64,000 nucleotides of DNA from NCBI GenBank assembly GCA_965153355.1, contig OZ231126.1, positions 73,656,001-73,720,000 of the forward strand, read 5' to 3'. The position numbers and the translations under genes are program-made. This stretch comes from Flaccisagitta enflata (taxonomy: Eukaryota > Chaetognatha > Sagittoidea > Aphragmophora). Position 1 is the first letter of the stretch. Each line of letters begins with the position of its first letter. Positions 1-10,352 of the stretch are shown here, in pieces. The notes under the pieces are model-generated. The model searched no databases. It was not told the origin of the DNA and was given only the letters and a program-made list of their open reading frames with translations.

Positions 1-319
1 TAGGTGCGCCATAGCAACTCTAAAGGAAGCTCTGTCCGTCTGTCCATCATTCCGTCCATCTGTCAGTCGGTCACTCTTGAATGAAAATCGCTGAAAATGT
101 TTGAAATCACTTGAAAACTTATTTCGTTCATCATTGATGTTACTCATCAATCATCATTTCATGAACATCATCATATTCAGCTAGGGTTAGGTCTGATAGG
201 GCCGGGGATAGGATAGGTCTGATAGGGCTTGGAAAAGGTCCAAGAAGTAATAGCGCCAGGCGCACCATCTTGGCCCATTTTTTCGTCTGTCTGTCTCTCT
301 GTCTCTGTCTCTCTGTCTC

Positions 320-325
320 TGTCTC

Positions 326-415
<90 letters not shown>
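320..415. repeat. CT microsatellite
   Basis: Perfect dinucleotide run with GTCTCT edges. The right arm enters a GA run at about 63875-63950 in the matching place. Confidence 0.95.
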
Positions 416-416
<1 letters not shown>

Positions 417-479
417 CTCTCTTCTCAACTTCAACCAGGTTGGAAACTTTGAATTGCCACCAGAGGTGCGCGCATGAGG

Positions 480-780
480 CGCAACATGCAACAGCGCTAC
501 GTGCATTTAGCTCCTAGCCCTAAGCACACACTGTAAAAGAAAGAGATTGGACTCACAAGCATTTGCGTAGGACTAACGTGCGCACTGCAAAAAGAAAGAG
601 ATTGGACTTACGTGTATTTTTGCATATACATGCCTAAGTTTAAGCTTGGGCGCACTACAGAAGAAAGAGATTGCATTGGACTTACATGCCTTTTTGCGTG
701 AACATGCGAAGGCGTAGGCACGCGCACACCACCAACTCGGCAAAGCGGCATTCACTCTGTCACGCCTTCTTTCTAATTTC
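480..780. repeat. ~70-bp AAGAAAGAGATTGGACTTAC repeat (left)
   Basis: Three to four diverged units containing GCGCACTGCAAAAAGAAAGA and ATTGGACTTACGTG. Right counterpart at about 63530-63730. No gene is seen. Bases 1-300 hold unique sequence and two GGTCTGATAGGGC copies. Confidence 0.65.
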
Positions 781-784
781 CTCA

Positions 785-1210
785 ATCCTGTCTTCACCCT
801 TGTTCTGTCACTGTCTGATACTGTCTGTCAATGGCTAATACTGTCTGTCACTGGCTAATAATGTCTGTCACTGTCTGATACTGTCTGTCACTGGCTGATA
901 CTGTCTGTCATGGTCTGATTCTGTTTCCCGTTGGTCATTTTTTTGTATTTGTATTTCTTTCCATGTCAGACTATCTGTCTATCTTTCTTTCTAACTGTCT
1001 ATCTGTTTGCCTGTATGTCTGTATGTCAGTTTGTCTGTTTGTCTATGTGTTCGTTCATACGTTTGTCTGTTTGTCTATTTGTCTATTTGTCGGTTTGTCT
1101 GCCTTTTTTTCTATCTGTTTATCTGTCTGTCTGTCTGTCTGTCTATCTCTTTTTCTGTCTGTCTGTTTTTTGTCGACTTGTCTGTCTGACTGTCTGTCAG
1201 TCTCTCTGCC
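785..1210. repeat. CTGTCTGTCACTGTCTGATA repeat and TGTC tract (left)
   Basis: About seven 20-bp units, then a degenerate CTGT/TGTC tract to 1210. The right arm has more 20-bp units (about 63150-63490) and a CAGA tract at 62790-63110. Confidence 0.85.
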
Positions 1211-1589
1211 AATCTTATGAAAAAGCAAGTGTTGCTGGGCCACCGCCAAGAATGGAGTAGTTGGAACGTTAGTTTGGCTTACTTTTTCCGCCAACACTTG
1301 GTGACTGATACCATTGCGTAACTTCTCTTTCTTTCGAAAGTGAAAATAACAAGCCCGACCGGGCAACGATGCGTCCGGACTGTGTCGCTGCGAGTATTGA
1401 TCATGTGACATATATGTAGAGACAGATAGACAAACAGACGGGAAATACGACTCAGTACGACTGAGTACGTCCGAGCTCTCAAAACATGTACGACCGAGCT
1501 CTCAAAACATGTTGGTTGATCATTTGTTTCGGTATAGGATCTTATCATGGCCAAAAACAGCCAAAAAACGTGGTTTTTGCATAGGCGTA

Positions 1590-1712
1590 ACGGACGGACG
1601 GACGGACGGACGGACGGACGGACCGACCGACCGACCGACCGACCGACGGATCGACGGACGGACAGACAGACCCTCTTATAGAGATGCGTTCCTGACGGAC
1701 GCATCTAAAAAT
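1590..1712 (+). mobile_element. GGAC repeat plus terminal hairpin (left)
   Basis: GGACGGAC/GACCGACC repeats followed by CCCTCTTATAGA and the hairpin GATGCGT-TCCTGACGG-ACGCATC then TAAAAA, the 3' part of the two-hairpin family. The head is not visible. Right-arm counterpart at about 62356-62440; another tail copy at about 36472-36530. Confidence 0.55.
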
Positions 1713-1813
1713 GCGAATTATTACTCAATCGTGACCTACTGAAACTAAATTCAACCACAAAAAAACTTGTAAATTAAGTCAGATGAGAAGTTTTATTTGA
1801 TTGAATCTAACTA

Positions 1814-2415
1814 CAGTGGGGTTCGTGGAATAACAGCCTAAACTGGAGGAAGGTATTTAAGTGTCTTAATTTCATTAAATTAACTTGATATTTGAAATAT
1901 AAGTTGTTCACTCGGTGCTTTTGTCCCTGAGTTTTTTGGTTGCTATGGAAACTATTATTATTTTTTCAAACATTTATAACCACTAAATTATCAATATTTT
2001 GAGAAATATTGTCAGGGAACATTGCTCAAAATTAAATTTGCTACAACTTTCCCACGGTATGTTCTGTAAGAATATTGCTTGTTTGGCTGTTGCTAAGGGG
2101 CATCACACCTAGCAACCGCTAAATGATGCTCCCTAGCAACGGCTAAACGGGCAATATTCTTACAGGACATACTGTGGGAAAGTTGTAGCAAATCTAATTC
2201 TGAGCAATGTTCCCTGATAATATTTGTCAAAATATCGATATTCTAGTTGTTATGACTGTTCAAAAAAATGATTTTGGTTTCCATAGCAACCAAAAAACTC
2301 AGGGACAAAAGCATCAAGTGAACAACTTATATTTCAAATATCAAGTTTGTCAAATGAAATTAAGACACTTAAATACCTTCCTCCAGTTTAGGCTGTTATT
2401 CCTCGAACCTCACTG
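1814..2415. mobile_element. Foldback MITE, TA target, left arm only
   Basis: This 602-bp element runs from CAGTGGGGTTCG to CGAACCTCACTG, flanked by TA on both sides (1812-1813, 2416-2417). Nearly its whole length is self-complementary: the outer ~140 bp pair closely, and inner stretches (for example the CCCTGACAATATT and TTGCTACAACTTTCCCAC regions) also pair around a centre near 2113. The right arm has the uninterrupted site with a single TA at 62252-62253. TA duplication and CAGTG termini fit a Tc1/mariner-type non-autonomous element. No transposase is visible. Confidence 0.9.
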
Positions 2416-2689
2416 TAGCTTGTCTGCCTTTCATTTGTCAATGACTTGTTAATAATTCTTACGCTACTCAATCAGCGTATTTCATCTATCAATAGCGCAT
2501 CATTTCATCTTAACATCTCATTTTGTCCAGGGGGACGTAGCTCTCTCTTTTCAACATCGGGTTTAAGGACAACTACTTGATTCGATCCTCTCAAATGCTT
2601 CTGGCCATCATGGCTTTCGTATCTCTTCTTGTCAATCTGTATGTCCAAATGTTTCTCTCATAACCTTATCATCTGTTTAGTGTAACGGT

Positions 2690-3990
2690 ATGCCAGTTAA
2701 CCTTTATCAGCTTGGTCATTTTTTCGCTCGCACACTTGTCATCTGTTTTGTGTTACGGTATGCCAGTTCACCTTTGTCAGTTTGGTCATTTTATTTGCTT
2801 GCACACTTGTCATCTGTTTTGTGTAACGGTAAGCCAGTTCACCATTGGCAGCTTGGTCATTTTGTTTGCTCGCACACTTGTCATCTGTTTTGTGTAACGG
2901 TATGCCAGTTCACCTTCATCAACTTCGTCATTTTTTTGCTCACTCACTTGTCATCTGTTTTGTGTAACGGTATGCCAGTTCACCTTTGTCAGCTTGGTCA
3001 TTTTGTTTGCTCACACACTTGTCATCTGTTTTGTGTAATGGTATGCCAGTTCACCTTTGTCAGTTTGGTCATTTTATTTGCTTGCACACTTGTCATCTGT
3101 TTTGTGTAATGGTAAGCTAGTTCACTATTGGCAGCTTGGTCATTTTGTTTGCTCGCACACTTGTCATCTGTTTTGTGTAACGGTATGCCAGTTCAGCTTT
3201 ATCAGCTTGGTCATTTTGTTTGCTCGCACACTTGTCATCTGTTTTGTGTAACGGTATGCCAGTTCACCTTTGTGAGTTTGGTCATTTTGTTTGCTCGCAC
3301 ATTTGTCATCTGTTTTGTGTAACGGTATGCCAGTTCACCTTTGTCAGTTTGGTCATTTTGTTTGCTCGCACACTTGTCATCTGTTTTGTGTAACGGCATG
3401 CAAGTTCACCTTCATCAACTTTGTCATTTTTTTGCTCACTCACTTGTCATCTGTTTTGTGTAACCATATACCAGTTCACCATTGGCAGCTTGGTCATTTT
3501 GTTTGCTCGCACACTTGTCATCTGTTTTGTGTAACGGTATGCCAGTTCACCTTCATCAACTTGGTCATTTTTTTGCTCACACACTTGTCATCTGTTTTGT
3601 GTAACGGTATGCCAGTTCACCTTCATCAACTTGGTCATTTTTTTGCTCGCACACTTGTCATCTGCTTTGTGTAACCATATGCCAGTTCACCTTTGTCAGC
3701 TTGGTTATTTTGTTTAGTTGCACACTTGTCATCTGTTTTTTGTAATGGTATGCTAGTTCACCTTTGTCAGCTTGGTCTTTTTTTTGCTTGCACACTTGTC
3801 ATCTGTTTATGTAACAGTATGCCAGTTCACCTTTGTTATCTTGGTCATTTTGTTTGCTTGCACACTTGCCATCTGTTTTGTGTAAACGTTTTCAAGTCTA
3901 CCTTTGTCGCGTTGGTCATTATGTTTGCTCGCACATTTGTCATCTGTTTCGTGTAATGGTATGCTAGTTCACCTTTGTCACCTTTGTCAT
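2690..3990. repeat. 71-bp minisatellite, about 18 copies (left)
   Basis: The unit contains ATGCCAGTTCACCTTTGTCA, GGTCATTTTGTTTGCTCGCA and CACTTGTCATCTGTTTTGTG. Because 71 is not a multiple of three, the long open frames crossing it change peptide every unit and are not evidence of genes. The right arm has only about five units (61606-62003), so the array expanded or contracted after the arms formed. Confidence 0.9.
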
Positions 3991-3999
3991 CTTTGCTGG

Positions 4000-4890
4000 C
4001 AGTTTCACCTCATCCTTTGGTTTTTTTGATCAGATGTTGTTATCTCGTGTTGTCCACTCCTCATCTGATGTTATCTTCTGCCTCTTCTGCCTTTTCTCAT
4101 TTCGGAAAATCGATGTTGTTCTTGTACTAATCTGATCAAAGCCTCCGCATTTTGATTCTTGATCGAGGTGAAGAGGAAAGGAAACAGGGATCAAAGAGAG
4201 CGCAGATGCGGAGTGTTGATGGGGAGATAGATTCGGGGGGTGACTGACCTGAGGAATTGATGGGTAGGGGGGAATAAGGTAGATAGGAGGAGTGAACAAT
4301 AGATGAATGGAGATGGAGGGATAGATTAGGGAGGTACCTGACCCTAGGAATTGGTGAGGGGGAAAAGGGTAGAATGGAGGAGTATGCATGAGATAGATTA
4401 GGAAAGTGACTGACCTTGGGAATAGGTGGGGGGAGTAGGATACTACCTAGGAAATAAACATAGAACAAACTTCTTCTAAAAACTTGTCTTTGAAACAATT
4501 AGTCTAAAACAATCTTTCAAAAGCAGTGGAACAATAGCATGATTTTATGAAAAAAATGGTTTACAAATTGCCTCCCAAAGGTAAAACCGGACAAGTTAGT
4601 TAAAAAAAGGATTATGTGACATCTTAGTACTATCAGTAGAATGTTTTATGTGATGTAAGGATGGAAAATCAAACAACTCCTCTGTTGGTTCCATATTTAT
4701 TTCCTAGGTAGTAGAAAGGAGGAGTAAGTGAGAGATAGGTTATGGGGGTGATTGACCTCGAGAATAGGTGGGTGGGGGGGGGGAGGTAAGGTAGAAAGGA
4801 GGTGTAAACAAAAGATGCATGGAGATGGAGAGCAGAGATAGAATAGGGGGGTGACTGACCTGAGGAATTGGCGGGGGAGGGGTGGAGTCG
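4000..4890. repeat. ~95-bp GGGGTGACTGACCTGAGGAATT repeat (left)
   Basis: Diverged tandem units with GACTGACCTGAGGAATTG and GGAGATGGAGGGATAGATTA, interrupted by the MITE at 4443-4711. Right counterpart 61010-61390. No gene is seen. Confidence 0.7.
4443..4711. mobile_element. 269-bp MITE, TA target, left arm only
   Basis: The termini CTACCTAGGAAATAAA and its inverted copy extend as imperfect inverted repeats for about 24 bp. TA flanks both ends (4441-4442, 4712-4713). The right arm has the empty site with one TA at 61180-61181, inside the same repeat context. The element carries no open frame of note and is not related in its ends to the element at 1814-2415. Confidence 0.88.
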
Positions 4891-5345
4891 GGTAAAAACA
4901 GAATATTCAGAAGATACTAATTTCCGTTTAGTGTATTGTATATGCTTCCACTCACATACTCACCTATCCAACATTAGGTACACCTAATTTTAGTAGGCTC
5001 TTGTACCAACGCATTGAAAAATCGCAATGGGGTCTTTTTGTGTTGAACTGGTTGTCTTATTTTGCCTTCGTTTGCGCTGAAACATCAGCTGATGCTGTAA
5101 AACTTACCCCTGATAAACATGTAACTTGAGAAAACCAAATCCAAGACACGAAATTTCCCTTTCCTCTCCCCTTCCATACTTATAAAACCAAATGACACGC
5201 CCACCATAGATACAACCAATCACTCAATCACGCTAACATGACGCGCACACGCATTTTTTCTAGATTGCACGCAAAGTGCAGAAAAAAGCAATTGGACAAA
5301 CCCTGACGACGTTAAGTGACATGTAAAACTCCTCCTCCTCCCAAT

Positions 5346-5834
5346 TAGGGCCACAGGGGTTTTGAGAGCTACTTTTGGGGTGATTGAGAGCTTTGTAGGG
5401 ACCACAAAACCACATGTATGATTTTGTCGCTTCTACCATCATCAAAACAGAAAAAGTTGAATGATATGTGCATTAAGCCAGACCAAACAACCAGCGGCGG
5501 AAAAGATAAACACATGCACAGACAAACTGACAGACAAACAGATATACCCAAATAAGTAAAGTGTGATGGACCGACCAATCAATGGATGGACAGACTGAAG
5601 CAGCAACGAAAGGACAGACAGACAAAGCAGGGTGTAGGGTCGCGTAGCGCGCGACTAAAAAGCACATGGTTTTGTGCAACCTTAGCAATGCAGAAACATG
5701 GTTTTGTTAGTACTCTCAAAGCCTACTTCAACGAGAGCTCTCAGAGACGAGTGAGAGCTAAGAGAGTCTCAGTGAGTTCTTTGAGAGCTCTCCGAGACTC
5801 TCAAACTCTCCGAGAGCTCTCAAACTCTCGAAAC
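5346..5834. mobile_element. TIR element of ~490 bp, left arm only
   Basis: The ends are inverted copies: GGGCCACAGGGGTTTTGAGAG at the left and, read inverted, GGGCCACGGGCGTTTCGAGAG at the right. It lies within a CCT repeat that is uninterrupted on the right arm (about 60540-60595), so it is an insertion or a right-arm loss. The interior has many GAGAGCTCTC-like palindromes and, at about 5580-5660, a relic of the two-hairpin GGAC element ending in GTCGCGTAGCGCGCGAC then TAAAAA. A target duplication cannot be read in the low-complexity flank. Confidence 0.6.
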
Positions 5835-5939
5835 GCCCGTGGCCCCGTCCTCCTCCTCCTCCTCTTCCTCCTCCTCCTCCTCCTCCTCCTTGTCCCTTTT
5901 ATTTTTCCGTCTGGACTGGCCCCAATGGACGTCTATCAA

Positions 5940-6680
5940 CGGAAACTTGTCGTCACGCTTAACCGCAAAAGGAGCAGCGAGAGAAGTCGGGAGAGTAGTG
6001 GCGAGAGGAGCTGTGAGAGAAGCCGTGAGAGGAGCCGCAAGAGGAGCCACAGGAGGAGAGGTGAGAGGAACTGTGAGAGGAGATGCGACAGAATCCGCAA
6101 AAGGAGAGGCCGCGTGAGGAGCCCCAGGAGGAGCAGCAAGAGAAGCCGCGACAGGAGCCACAGGAGGAGAGGCAAGAGGAACTGTGAGAGGAGATGCGAG
6201 TGCATATGCGAGTGCAGCCACGAGAGGAGCCTCAAGAGGAGCTGCGAGGGGAGCGGCAGGAGGAGCCGCAAGAGGAGCCACAGGAGGAGAGGCTAGAGGA
6301 ACTGTGAGAGGAGATGCAAGTTCAGACACAAATGCAGCTGCGAGAGGAGCACCAAGAGGAGCCGCAAGAGGAGCTGCGAGAGGGGAGGCAAGAGGAACTG
6401 TGAAAGGAGATGCGAGTTTAGACATGAGTGCAAGAGGAGCCTAAAGAGGAACTGAGAGAGAGGCCGTGAGAGGAGCTACGAAAGGGGAGCCGTGAGAGGA
6501 GCTGCGAGAGGAGCCGCGAAAGGAGAGGTGTGAAAGGCCAGGAGTGGCAGGAGAAACTGCAAGAGGAGATGCAAGTGCAGCCGCGAGAGAAGCCCCAAGA
6601 GGAGCCGCGAGAGGAGCTACAAGAGAGGCCTTGAGAGGAGCTGCGAGAGAGGCCAGGAAGAGGCCGCGAAAGGAGCGTTG
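5940..6680. repeat. 15-bp GAGGAGCCGCGAGAG-type minisatellite (left)
   Basis: Many diverged 15-bp units. No stop codon occurs in several frames on both strands, so Arg/Ser/Glu-, Gly/Ala/Arg- and Ala/Pro/Leu-rich frames of 90-236 residues overlap. None has independent support. The right copy is at 59600-60350. Confidence 0.85.
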
Positions 6681-6780
6681 AGCGCCGGGATCAGCCGCCA
6701 AACTTGTTTTCCTTCTTTTTGGCTCGAAACTTCTCTTGTTTGTTTTAGTTTGGACTCGAAGCCTTTTCACCGCTGGCGTG

Positions 6781-6782
<2 letters not shown>

Positions 6783-6879
<97 letters not shown>

Positions 6880-6915
6880 CTTCTCTCTCTCTCTCTTCTC
6901 TCTCTCTCTCTTTAT
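6783..6915. repeat. CT microsatellite (left)
   Basis: Long CT run between shared flanks. The right-arm equivalent GA run is 59357-59486. Confidence 0.95.
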
Positions 6916-7038
6916 TTTTTCCTTTCTCAGTTTGTGATTTTTTGCCCAGATTTATTTACGTAGCGGATGTTCTGTTTCTAGGTGCGACTTATTACCTCCA
7001 ACGAAAAATGTAAACATAAACACGACCTGGCAATAATA

Positions 7039-8601
7039 CCACGCGAATAAAAAAAAACGCACCTAGTTTTTAGTCGCGTGCTACGCGACTCTACACCCCA
7101 CTTAGTTGGTCCGTCCATCGCACTAAGGGCCACGGATTGCGCTAGATGGCTCCTTGGGTATTTGGGTGAAAATTTTCATCTCTGCTATATGGCTCTAAAT
7201 AAGTAGAATGGTCATGGTAGCATTTGAGCATACATTACCGGTCCATATGACAGGTTTTGTGGCAATTGAGAGTGAAAAAAGGCAACCTAAATGGACATTA
7301 CTACGAAAAATGCTAAATTTCAAGATAAATCAATGAATTTTTTGGATTATCTGTTAAGATTACAAAAAGCTCAAGATGTCTTCAATATTGGATTGGATTT
7401 CTTCATTAATGTTTAAATGTTTGGAAAAATTTAAAAAATCATCATTTTTTGCATTTTTAGCACTATTAAATTAGTCTACTATTACTACATATTTGACCTA
7501 ATTTGCATGCTTTTATTACCCTATAAATACAAAAAATCGCACAAGGACGCACAATGAGCCACCTATGCCAAAATGTAGTTCAAGGGGTCCTGAATCCAGA
7601 ATGCTATGGCTCATGCGGGCCTTCGACGTCCAAATTGCGATTTTCTTGGCCTAAAATGGACAAGTAATAATGTGCATAAAAGTAAAAATCTATATTTGAT
7701 TGGAAGAAAAATGAGCAAAATGAGCAAAAAAATTATTTTTTTGGAGCACCTTATTAAGGAATCTTATTGAACAAAGACAAAAATTTAATTGATTTAGTCA
7801 AAACGTCAGAAAATTAAATACTAAATGTAAGAGAGTTAAGCAGTATTTTTCACTTTATTTTCTCAAATTTCTCTTCTTTTGTACTCTAAGCTGATAAAGC
7901 TCTTAATCCAATAGAAATGAGTCAATATTAGATATAAATAGTTTCATAATATCTGAAAATATGCAGAAAAATGTTTTTCACTCTATATATTTCAAAAGGA
8001 ACAATGTAATGGAAAAAATGTAATGTTAATCCCAAACGAGCCACCTAGTGCACAATGCAGCCCACAGTGCATTGGTCCGTCAGTTCGTCCGTCCGTCGGT
8101 CCGTCACACTTTACTTTATGGCGTTATTGGGGTTTTTGGCCAAATTGCTCCTGCCCAAATGCTTCACTAACCTCAATTATGGCCCCTGCCCACCTGCACG
8201 CGACTGGGATAGCCGTGTATCCGGCCTTGTTTTATGATAAAACAGAAACAAAAAAAGAATTTGAACTAATTCTTATTGAGTCATATTAAAAGAGTTTCAA
8301 AAAATCTTTTATTCTAGACCAATCCCAGGTCTGTATCTCAAACGGTTTAGGAGCTAGAGCTCTGCAATGAGAAGGTAAATTTTGCTAAAATGCACTTTTT
8401 ATATAGGGTTTGCGAAACTGAAATAGGCAACATTTTTACTCAAACTGATGCCATTTCTGAACGTAAAAAGATAGCAATACCAGATTGGCGCCAAATGAAA
8501 GTACTTTCAAAGGGTTTCAAAATGGTCTAATACTTTTTTTTTTATATAGATTTATTGGCTCAATTAATCATTGAAAAGTGCGTCTTTTTTTATTCGCGTG
8601 G
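7039..8601. mobile_element. TA-flanked MITE (CCACGCG family) with nested insertions
   Basis: The terminal repeats are CCACGCGAATAAAA...ACGCAC and its inverse, with TA at 7037-7038 and 8602-8603. The core of about 400 bp includes GGCGCCAAATGAAAGTAC, shared with 55266-55676, 56862-57225 and 58668-59234. This copy is swollen by a two-hairpin GGAC element beginning at about 7073 with the GTCGCGTGCTACGCGAC hairpin and ending near 8233, itself split by the element at 7121-8069. The right-arm counterpart lacks the inner element. Confidence 0.7.
7121..8069. mobile_element. ~950-bp CACTA-like element nested in a MITE
   Basis: The left end CACTAAGGGCCACGGATTGC and the inverted right end CACTGTGGGCTGCATTGTGC extend as imperfect inverted repeats of about 32 bp through GGTGGCTC/GATGGCTC. 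The interior is AT-rich with no convincing open frame. The flanks CATCG and CATTG may be an imperfect 5-bp duplication. CACT termini suggest a CMC/EnSpm-type non-autonomous element, but this is tentative. It is absent from the right arm. Confidence 0.5.
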
Positions 8602-9819
8602 TACTTTGTTCAAGAAAATACTACCATAAGTTACTTTTAAGTTCGTAATAGGTTGTGTTGGTATGCCTTCTTCCTAGATGGTAATACAAATTGTTTGGAA
8701 TAATCATCGCGCGAATTAATTTCATACAAATCACCTGTGAAAAAAACGACTAACTGAATGCGATCAAAACAGAGTTTATCTATCTATCATAAACGGGAAA
8801 TTATCATATCTACATTTGCGTGACGGCGAAGTGTCTTTTGTCGAAATCCATCCAAGATCCAACTTTCTGCTTATACAATAAACAACCTTAATTTAACAAC
8901 CGATGCACAAAACCAACAACAAAATCAGTATGAGAGAGATACAGCCCGATACGACCATTTTTCAGTATCTCTCTAAGTCTCTCTCTCCTGCACTCACTCA
9001 TTCTCTGTCTCTTTCCTTTTTTTTTATGTATGTATGTGTCTTTGTCTCTGTCTGTGTGTCTTTATCTGTCTCTGTCTCTGTCTCTGTCTCTGTCTCTGTC
9101 TCAGTCTTTGTCTCTGTCTCTATCTCTGTCTCTGTCTCTGTCTCTGTCTTTGTTATGAGATAAAAGCGGCTTTCGCACGTCAGATTTTTCTCGCTGCCCT
9201 TGGTGAGTTATGAGTTCGTGACCACCGCCACAGAGAAAAAGTCCAACGTCCCGATGACCAGACAACCTGACCATCCCGACCACTTAAAGGTAAGCATCAA
9301 CCTGACCACCCCAACCACTGTAAGGGTCATTTCATTAATATGTCCATCTCAACTAAATAAAGAGTCATTGAATCAAACAAACCAACTCGATCACATAAAG
9401 GGTCATTTCATCAACCTAACCACTGGTTAGTAACCAGTAACCAATCTGACCACCACTGGGCACGAATCATTTGTTCAACCCGTAAGCATCTTGACAATTT
9501 GAATGCAGGCTCATATCATCATTCATCAACTTTACCATCTTGACCACTTGAAGGCTGGTTTAGTTAGTAAACCTCAGCATGTCAACCGCTGGAAAGCATG
9601 GTCATGTCGTCAACCAGACCAACTCGAGCTCTTGTTGTAGGGTCATTTCAACAACAAACCTCGACAGCTGGTAAAGCAAGGTGACGAAGTTGAGGCCGTT
9701 GAAGTGATTACACCTCTTCTGACCAGAGCCAAAGTTCAACAGAAGAGTGACGGCCAGGTAATGGGCTCAGCCTGGTAAAGTCTGTTTGTCTGTTTGCCTC
9801 TTCCTCTGACTGTCTTTTT

Positions 9820-10270
9820 GAGAGCATCCAATTTGTCACCTGGCATTACCAGGCTGAGACCAGGCAGAGCCCATTACATGGGCGTCACTCTTCCATTGTA
9901 CTTTGGCCCTGGTCAGAAGAGACGTAATCACTTCGACAGCATCAATTTTGTCACCTGGCATTACCAGGCTGAGACCAGGCCGAGGCCATCACTTGGGCGT
10001 CACTCTTTCGTTGTACATTGGCCCTGGTCAGAAAAGGCGTAATCATCTCGACAGCATCAATTTTGTCACCTGGCATTACCAGGCTGAAAACAGGCCAAGC
10101 CCATCACTTGAGCATCACTCTCCCGTTGTACGTTGGCCCTGGTCAGAAGAGGCATAATCACTTCGACAGCATCAATTTTGTCACCTGGCATTACCAGGCT
10201 GAGACCAGGCTGAGGCCATCACTTGGGCGTCACTCTTCCGTTGTACGTTGGCCCTGGTCAGAAGAGGTCG
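9820..10270. repeat. 115-bp tandem repeat, about four copies (left)
   Basis: The unit includes CATCAATTTTGTCACCTGGC, ATTACCAGGCTGAGACCAGG and GTACGTTGGCCCTGGTCAGA. Open frames across it are by-products. The right arm has a longer version (54990-56840). Confidence 0.88.
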
Positions 10271-10352
10271 TTGGACGAAGAAAAATAGTCCCGAGAGGAA
10301 AGGAGAGTAATGAAAGAGAATGCGACGGACGGAGCTAAATTATTTTGGTAAA

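Noticed and set aside
229-506. Open frames of Leu-Ser or Arg-Glu repeats
   Set aside because: They are translations of the CT/GA microsatellite. The same holds at 6678-7013, 16048-16389, 18502-18929, 20287-20605, 34680-35306, 37774-38009, 38445-38721, 45667-46191, 54112-54857 and 59304-59594.
1600-1670. GGAC/GACC runs as telomere-like or regulatory arrays
   Set aside because: They are the core of the dispersed two-hairpin element, recurring with the same flanking hairpin elsewhere.
2690-3956. Overlapping frames of 60-139 residues across the 71-bp repeat
   Set aside because: The unit is not a multiple of three and the peptides only reflect the repeat. No start context or domain supports them.
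9794-10338. Frames of 76-106 residues in the 115-bp repeat, and mirrored ones at 54967-56316
   Set aside because: Repeat by-products; the frame shifts with each unit.
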